Source: Oxytricha trifallax | Lineage: Eukaryota > Ciliophora > Spirotrichea > Sporadotrichida > Oxytrichidae | Direction of reading: 5' to 3' | Length of the DNA stretch: 64,000 nt | Assembly (NCBI GenBank): GCA_000711775.1 | Contig: ARYC01000825.1 | Span: forward strand, 1-64,000 | Shown here: piece after piece, positions 57,470 through 64,000 of the stretch | How the letters are laid out: each line of letters begins with the position of its first letter | How positions within the stretch are numbered: position 1 is the first letter of the stretch | Program-made: the position numbers and the translations under genes | The notes under the pieces: generated by a model | Told to the model about the DNA's origin: nothing | Databases searched by the model: none | Seen by the model: only the letters and a program-made list of their open reading frames with translations

Positions 57470-57612
57470 ATACTCACTTAAATTACTAATATTTAAACAT
57501 TAAACAACTACAAAAACCCTAATAAAATCCTAATAAAGAATGCACTAATAATCTACTTTTATCAATCAAAAACTCAATTAAAATACTGAAAGGGTTTTGG
57601 GGTTTCGATTGT
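57470..57612. repeat. Right TIR of TBE1-like copy 2 with G4T4-type tip
   Basis: Ends AAGGGTTTTGGGGTTTCGATTGT. Matches 52902-53040 and 1490-1628. Confidence 0.85.
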
Positions 57613-57699
57613 GAAAAGTGTTACATATAATTATTATTGCAATTAATTAAATAAGAGTGATTATTTAAATAATATTAAATATCCAAAAGAATGGCGTGA

Positions 57700-58915
57700 A
57701 GTTGCCCTCATTTACTTATCGTGTGTCAGCCAAGCAATTATATATAAAGCAGATGCAAAAGTAAACTAATTCGAAGTACAGCCTAAGGGCTAGTTTCTTC
57801 TTCAAGATTCAACTTCCTATAGCAATGAAGAACTTCAAAATCTAAGAGAGGCCGTTATTAGAAACCCATGAGCGTCTTGTGAATGTGTTCCAATAGAGAG
57901 ATATATCAACTGATCAAGTTTACTTGAGCATTCATGTCAAGAGTGGGGCAGCTGGGCTTTCTAAAGGCTACTTCAGTGCTACCCGATATGCAGGAAAGAT
58001 GCCTTGGACAAGCTAAAGTTGGATGCGCGCATTATTGGAGAAATAGAGGCTAGAAACCTATTTAAAAATCCTTCAAAGCTTGAACTGATGCTTAGTGATT
58101 TTCATAAGTTTGTAGAGTTAATCTCAGAGAGGAGTAGCAATGGAACCTCTAAGAAACTGATTTCAGAGGAAGGAAGCATCCTATAAAAAGCGATACTGAA
58201 AGAATATAGGAGGCGTGAGAGCAGGTCGATTGAGTGATGCGCATGTACGAGGGAGCAAGGGTGACTATGAAAAGGTAATTATGATTTGTAGCTGCGAGAA
58301 TCAACTCAGAGTGCATTAAAAGTACCTCAAAAAGATTGGATCTAAACTTACATCTCCACTGCCAAAGATAGAGTAGCTGATGAGGTATATAGAGAGCTCT
58401 TCTAGGTCTGACAAGAACCTGAATGAGATAAGAGCCGGGTTCCTTAGTGATTGCAAATACTACGATGCTGTTGAGGCGCTATACAATGTGATCTTTAGAA
58501 GATGCCCGGAGAGAGTCAATGCGGTATGGTTTTTTGGCGATCCTGATAATGGCAAGTCCACGCTAGCACGGATATTTGAACAGATATATATCACTCATAA
58601 ATTAAAAGAAAGTGACGCCAACTTCCTGATAGATGATAGCAAGCCATTCACTCTGCCTTCCCTTGTGATCATGAACGATATTTACCACAGGCACTTCTTC
58701 AGTAAGCGAAACATTGCCACGATGAAGCTTTTTCTGGATGGTGAAGGCTATTCGATCGGCGTATTATATCAAGCCAACAAGATGAAATTTGTGAGTTGCC
58801 AGTTATCATAACATCAAACACTTCCCAGTTCAAGAAAATTGAGAGCGCGGACATAGAGGCATTCCACACACGAATCAAGCTGGTGAACATGCATCTACAC
58901 GAGTTGAACAGGGAT
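57700..58915 (+). pseudogene. Second Rep-like protein with SF3 helicase domain (fossil)
   Basis: GC-richer block directly outside the copy 2 TIR. The clearest part is an SF3 helicase core: Walker A FFGDPDNGKST (about 58531-58563), Walker B LVIMNDI, and a motif C-like PVIITSN near 58805. Upstream are FHKFVELISERSSNG and, earlier, a stretch with YLSIHVKSGAAG and RYAGKM that might be remnants of a Rep nuclease domain, though no HUH motif is certain. Such proteins start rolling-circle replication of small viruses or plasmids. Broken, with several breaks; no TIRs found around it. Distinct in sequence from the Rep region at 30.4-32.2 kb. Confidence 0.65.
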
Positions 58916-61900
58916 TGTACAAAAAAAACTTTCCACTTTTTTAAATTAGCTCACTAAACATTTAAATTAAAACTGCTCCTCAAGTTGATCAAACTTTAAT
59001 GAAATTACGATTAAAATCTTCGCAAACTAGTTGCTGTTACGCCTACAGTTAAATTGATTTAGATTTATTAATTTGAATTTTCCCAAATCAGTTATGTTTC
59101 AACAATATTGATAATTAAACTTTGTTTTACTATCTTAATACAAGTTGGTATTCAATTTGACCAAGTGAGATATAAAAATAATGATTATTTTTAGCCAAGT
59201 TTTCCTTTTTATGCTAAAAATTTCTAGTTATTTTCTCAATAACCGAAAAACAATAAACAGAAAAAAGTTTTTATCTCTTTTACTTGACTACAACTCTCAT
59301 ATTTTGATAAATTTTATATGTTTTGAAGATTCTAGATAATTTAATTTTTACAATAAATTTTAATTAAGGATGAATTATTGAGAGTGATTTAGAGTGGATC
59401 ATTCTAATAAGGTTTAAATTTTTAATCTTCAAAAAAGCTCGCAAAATTTATCCAAGGTATGTGTGAATTTATATAAGACCATTATTATTGCTGAAATCAA
59501 TAAAAAAGATTAGTTAAAATACAGTGGTTTCTCGCTTGTTTTTTTGTAATTTGATCTTTACTTTAGAATTTTATTTCTTGTAACTTGAAGTATAATACTT
59601 ATTTTAAGTACCTAATCCTCTACCAAGAATTTTTACTCTAATATAAATCGTTATCAAATAAGCACACTTATGTGATATTTGAGGTTTATTTTGAAGTGAA
59701 TGCTCTTTCATCAGATATAATTATAGCCTACAATAACTTAAATAGCTAAAGCAGGAATTAAGTTATTCAAATTAATTTGAGCCTGTAAAACTTAAAAATT
59801 AATAAGCATATTCAGTAAAAATTAACACAGAATTAATGTATTAATTTAAGTTATCATTATTACATTTCAATGAATTTATTTATTAAACAATTAAAGTAAT
59901 TATATTGGTTAGTCACTTATTTTGTATAATACTAGCTTTTTTACCATAACTCTCATAGGTTTTTTTCCCTATTTAAATTTATGAATATATCCTAGATTAT
60001 TCAGCAATTTGATTCGTTTATAAAACTAAAATTTAATCATTTGCATAGTCTAACAGTGTGTTCCCAAAATTAATCAAGAGTAGTAAAAGTCTATCGATAA
60101 ATATAAAGATTTTCATTAAATTATAAATGAATACATTGTTTTCGCATTTATATGAAACCTAAATTTCATGTTGTAAACTATGCACTTTCGCCACTTATAT
60201 TAACCTTGTTAGAATTTAGTTTTTACAAATTGAAATATTATATTTCAACAAATAAAATAAAAATTATCAATAATCAAAAATTGCATTTAAAATAACAATA
60301 TTATTAAATTCTTTATGATTATTGCCTGATAATAATATCTTTTTCACAAATTCGACGTTGAATTTCAATGGATACAAAGATATTACAATATCATATAAAA
60401 TACCAAAGTAGCCAATAAGGAGCTGATTACGTTGATCAAATGAAATATGAAAACGATTGAGCAGTGAGAAGTCAAATTATTTATCATTCACATAGAACAT
60501 GCTAATTATAAAGCAGCTAGATGAATTGAATATTACTATTATGAAATCTTAAAAACTTAAATTATACTGTAATTAATAATCCTCCCACAATAAATTATAT
60601 TGTTTAAGATTTTTCACGGCTTTTATCAATAAAGTTTAATTTTTATAAACTTTTACATACTTGGAAAAGAATACCAATCAAAATTAATAATTAAAAAAAA
60701 TAATTTTTGCTTTAACTATAAATGGAAATGTAATTAAGCAAACTTACTTGAAATTATTTTTAAGTTAAAATATATAAGAGTTTGAAGTGAAATTAAAAGA
60801 AATAAATTTATTATAATTTGATTCAAACATTTTATTATTATTATTTATTACAGCCTTACACGCATTTTATTCAGAATTTTTATCACTATAGTATTGCCAA
60901 AATAGTGGCATTTAGCTTTTTTCTGTTTACATTCTTAATAAATTTGGGGGTTTAGATTTTTAGTGGATGTTATCGTAAATGTCGTGAATGAAGTTGTCAA
61001 TTAACTAGGATTTTAATAACATAAATATAGTTTAGAATATTAAATAGAATTAAAAGAAATACTAAAAAGACTGATGTTTAAAATCCATTTAATTTAGATT
61101 AACATGCTCCATATTTAAGCAATAATAAATCAATTTCTAATAAAAAAATTAATATTCATATCAAATATTTGAGTATCATTATAAATAATAAATTAGTAGT
61201 TAAGCATATTATATAAATAAATTTCAAATAAATAATCAGTTAAAAAATTTGAAATGCTATAAACTATTCAGATAAAGCTTTTCAATATAAAATATAGATA
61301 AAGAGTTTAGTCCATGCATTATTTAAACAAAATTACTATATCCAAGTCAACATAAATAGTGCGACACAAAATACACATCTTCTTCTAAAAGTCCTAATGC
61401 CATAAACATTCATTAATTACTATATTAGAGTCATTTTTAGACAAGTACAAGTGTGAAGTATGAGATAAAAGCACTTAAATCTATGCAATCAACATTATAA
61501 CAATTACAATCTCCTAGTCACATGTATTTCTATGACAAGAAGAGTCTTTGTACTATTAGATATTAATCTCACCTTCTTTGGTAAGATTCCTTATTTCGCG
61601 GTTATTTTGAAGCAGCTAAGTTGTAACTATCATATTTAAAGCATTCCCTCGTACATATGAATAAGATAAGTAAGATATCGCTGCTTCATTCAAGCTGATG
61701 CTATTGGTATTTAAGCAAGTATTAAATAGACAATAGCTAATTTTAAAGTCTTGTATTTCATACTACTAAAGCCAGTAAAAGCATAGAATGTTGTATCGGA
61801 CAGGTTTTAATGGAAGAAGCTGTATTGGATTCAGAAAATGCACCAATAGTAGAAAACGAGATTTATTGAAAAACGAACGAATCGCTAATCAGTAAAAAAT

Positions 61901-64000
61901 GATAATATAAAAACTATAAAAAAAATAATAAAAAAAGGGATAATTCTGAAATCTATTACCTTTTTCTTTGTAATTATTCAATAATTATACGAATAACTTC
62001 AAGCCCATATTAATCAACCATGGACTATTTTGCAAACTTGGACTAAGAGATAAAAATAAGAAGAAAAGATAGTAATGTAGAAGAAGATCTAAATCACTGA
62101 ACTTAATTATTTGTTACTCCGATATTTTAAATCGGCTAGACAAAAATGATAAATTTTTTGAAAGGAGAAATGATTGCTAGAGTATATTTTCCTGAGATAC
62201 TTTTCTCTTTATCTCTTTTTCCTATATATTACTGGTGATTAAAGTATTATACTATACCAACTGAATAGGTAAAATTTTCTCAGTACTTCTTTTTCAAAAC
62301 AATTTTTGTAAATTTTCCTGAACATGGTGTCAATTTCTAATAAGATAATAGCAATAAAAATATTTATAAGGCTAGATAATATTCAAGTCAGGATTTTACT
62401 TCAGCAATGATCGTAAATAAATCTCACATTGTAAATAAGATCCGCTTTAAATCATTAATCAATTCAAATTCAAATTCATAACTTTACTAATTCAACTATA
62501 AATCATAACAGCATTTATATATCATGGTAAAAAATTGATATTAAAGTAAAGAGATTTAAGTGGAACATATATAATATTGGATTGTGTTAAATTATAAACA
62601 ACATTCATAGTATTATATAGTAAAAATAAACATAAAATATACAGTATTAAAAGGATTTGACGGCTCGAGTTTTATTTTGGTATCTCCAGGACATGCAATT
62701 TAGCACAAACTATGTAAACTAAGAGCATTGTAAAATGAGAAATAATACAGTTCCTAAAAATAAACCTTAAATTAATTGCAAACTTAAATAGACAACGGTA
62801 CACATACATTTTTATAAACATTCACTTTTATTTATTTATTAAAAAACTTTTAAAATTCTTCTATCTAAAATAATGAAAAATCAAGGTATCTTAATATATT
62901 TTTACTAACTCTCTAATAACTAAAATTTTAAGAAGAGTTATTCTATTAATCATTAATAATTGATTTTAAATACATTAATTTATTTAATAATGGGTACTCC
63001 AAGATTTTACTGTGTTTTGTTTCTCTTGTATTAACCATAAAAATTGATGTAGTATAATAAATCACTAAAAGGATTTGTTTGCCATCTCTTTTTCAACGAT
63101 TTACGCACAGTTATATCATTCCTAATGTACAATATGATCTTTTTAAGAATTTGTTTAATTCCAAATAATTTTGGTAAAATATACAAAAATAAAGAAAAAT
63201 TTATGATTTTTGTATAAAGGAAATTCCTATGAGCTTATAAAAATGTAATATTAATTTCAATTTACCATTTAATTATTTATTCTAATTTTTAGTTAGATTT
63301 TAGTAATTGAAATGCATTTAAATTCATTCAATGAATAATATTAGCATTTCCAATGAAAAAGCATTTCTAATCGATTTAAATATTACCACTCTTTATAATT
63401 GAAACTAATTTAATTCTCTTGCTAATATCCAAATACCTTGAATAAATTCTATTTGATTTCTTATCAAACAACCGTGTAAAATAAATTTATACAATTGCTT
63501 CTTTTTTATTTATCAAAATCTTTGTTAAATTAATGATAAACTACAAAAGTTTTGAAGTTAAAATAGTTCGGCACTTTGATTAAATAATTTTCAAGTATTT
63601 ATTTGTTGCTTTGAAATGTTTGCTAATGTGTATATGATAAAGACTGTTTTATTGATTTAAGCTACCTTTATTATTCTAAGATGCTTGAGATAATTATGGA
63701 CATTGCTATTATTATATAGAAAAATTAATATATTCTCCAATTAGCAGTAATTATTAATATTATTTTTTTAAGGTTAAGGAAATTTAATATTGGGGCTAAA
63801 GCCAATTAGATAGTTATTAGATTTTTACTTCATTATTTTGGCTTTCAAAGCCGTCAGTCAACTCTGTTATAGGTAAAAGAAGTAAATTCGGACATATGAT
63901 TCATATAATTAACAGTTTTCAGATTAATATTTAGCAGTTATTTATACTGGAATATCCTAACTGATAGATTGGATTAAGAATATTTTCAGATACAATAGTG
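58916..64000. other. AT-rich DNA, nothing firm
   Basis: About 5 kb without a recognised domain or repeat. Slightly richer patches at 61480-61880 (protein-like in more than one frame, e.g. HMYFYDKKSLCTIRYQSHLL) and a tiny ORF at 62020-62100 (MDYFANLDQEIKIRRKD) might be gene ends, but neither exceeds chance. Confidence 0.5.

Larger units (their letters stand above)
52902..57612. mobile_element. TBE1-like transposon, copy 2, complete ends
   Basis: A 4.7 kb element with matching TIRs (52902-53040 and 57470-57612) beginning ACAATCRAAAYCCCAAAAC. Order: transposase (plus), 22 kDa (minus), spacer, zinc-finger/kinase (plus). It contains a 646 bp retroposon-like insertion. The transposase frame is open from codon 4 onwards, but the other two genes are frameshifted, so it is fairly young yet no longer complete. 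Confidence 0.9.

Noticed and set aside
1-64000. Tetrahymena as the source organism
   Set aside because: The genetic code and AT content would fit, but the telomere-like blocks are C4A4/G4T4 rather than C4A2, and the three-gene TBE1-like elements point to a hypotrich-type spirotrich.
1-64000. TGA read as an amino acid, suggested by several frames continuing past a single TGA
   Set aside because: The transposase copies end at the same TGA after LDLNE, and other element genes also end at TGA. About a third of chance frames would continue in the same phase anyway.
1-64000. Short standard-code ORFs such as 8747-8998 minus, 30773-31090 minus, 41738-41953 minus, 55362-55544 minus and 58699-58890 minus
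   Set aside because: They are shadows on the opposite strand or other frames of element genes or repeats, or chance frames in AT-rich DNA, with no domain or coding support.
1-64000. CRISPR array or bacterial-type operons
   Set aside because: No spaced direct-repeat array is present. The tandem units at 21.3 and 22.5 kb are inverted relative to each other and part of TIRs.
1-64000. tRNA genes
   Set aside because: I saw B-box-like motifs only inside the retroposon-like repeats and could not fold a tRNA cloverleaf by eye. A tRNAscan run would settle it.

Overview
Overall character. This window looks like germline (micronuclear) DNA of a spirotrich, hypotrich-type ciliate related to Oxytricha or Stylonychia. 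Three lines of evidence support this. (1) Recognisable genes read through TAA and TAG as glutamine and end at TGA; two transposase copies even use TAA in one and TAG in the other at an equivalent Gln. (2) Transposons carry C4A4/G4T4 telomere-like blocks in their terminal inverted repeats (TIRs) and have the three-gene set I recall for the telomere-bearing element TBE1: a DDE transposase, a ~22 kDa protein and a ~57 kDa zinc-finger/kinase protein. (3) The background is very AT-rich and gene-poor, with a few abruptly GC-richer blocks, as expected for macronuclear-destined segments (MDSs) and transposons among internally eliminated DNA. The species is inferred, not proven.

Layout. 1-1628: right part of TBE1-like copy 1 (22 kDa end and a frameshifted transposase). 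4.8-6.3 kb: two MITE-like elements with poly-G/poly-C ends. 7.4-7.8 kb: a fold-back palindrome. 8.42-12.35 kb: a ~3.9 kb TIR element with an OTU protease plus retroviral-type integrase, treated as a fossil. 12.7-13.4 kb: GC-rich, coding-like block on the minus strand. 14.2 and 17.4 kb: two more poly-G elements. 16.3-17.0 kb: a ~700 bp retroposon-like repeat. 19.9-20.3 kb: second fold-back. 21.3-22.55 kb: an element whose TIRs are arrays of ~20 bp units. 22.6-29.8 kb: weakly coding-like DNA on both strands. 29.9-37.2 kb: TBE1-like copy 3, with a Rep/SF3-helicase element inserted in its TIR (itself split by a ~470 bp MITE) and a fold-back inserted in its transposase. 37.2-50 kb: AT-rich, mostly empty. 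50.0-52.2 kb: GC-rich islands, including a broken Ca2+-dependent protein kinase EF-hand region split by ~640 bp of AT-rich DNA. 52.9-57.6 kb: TBE1-like copy 2, with an open transposase frame and a second copy of the retroposon-like repeat. 57.7-58.9 kb: a second broken Rep/SF3-helicase gene. 58.9-64 kb: AT-rich, nothing firm.

How the parts relate. The window is mainly a record of nested transposition: fold-back into transposase, MITE into Rep, Rep into a telomere-like TIR, and retroposon into a TBE1-like spacer. In the TBE1-like elements the 22 kDa and zinc-finger/kinase genes are divergent around a ~0.5 kb spacer, and the transposase and 22 kDa genes are convergent.

Caution. With TGA as the only stop in roughly 75% AT DNA, open frames of 100-190 codons are expected by chance in large numbers. 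ORFs without a recognisable domain are therefore given low confidence even when their translations look protein-like.
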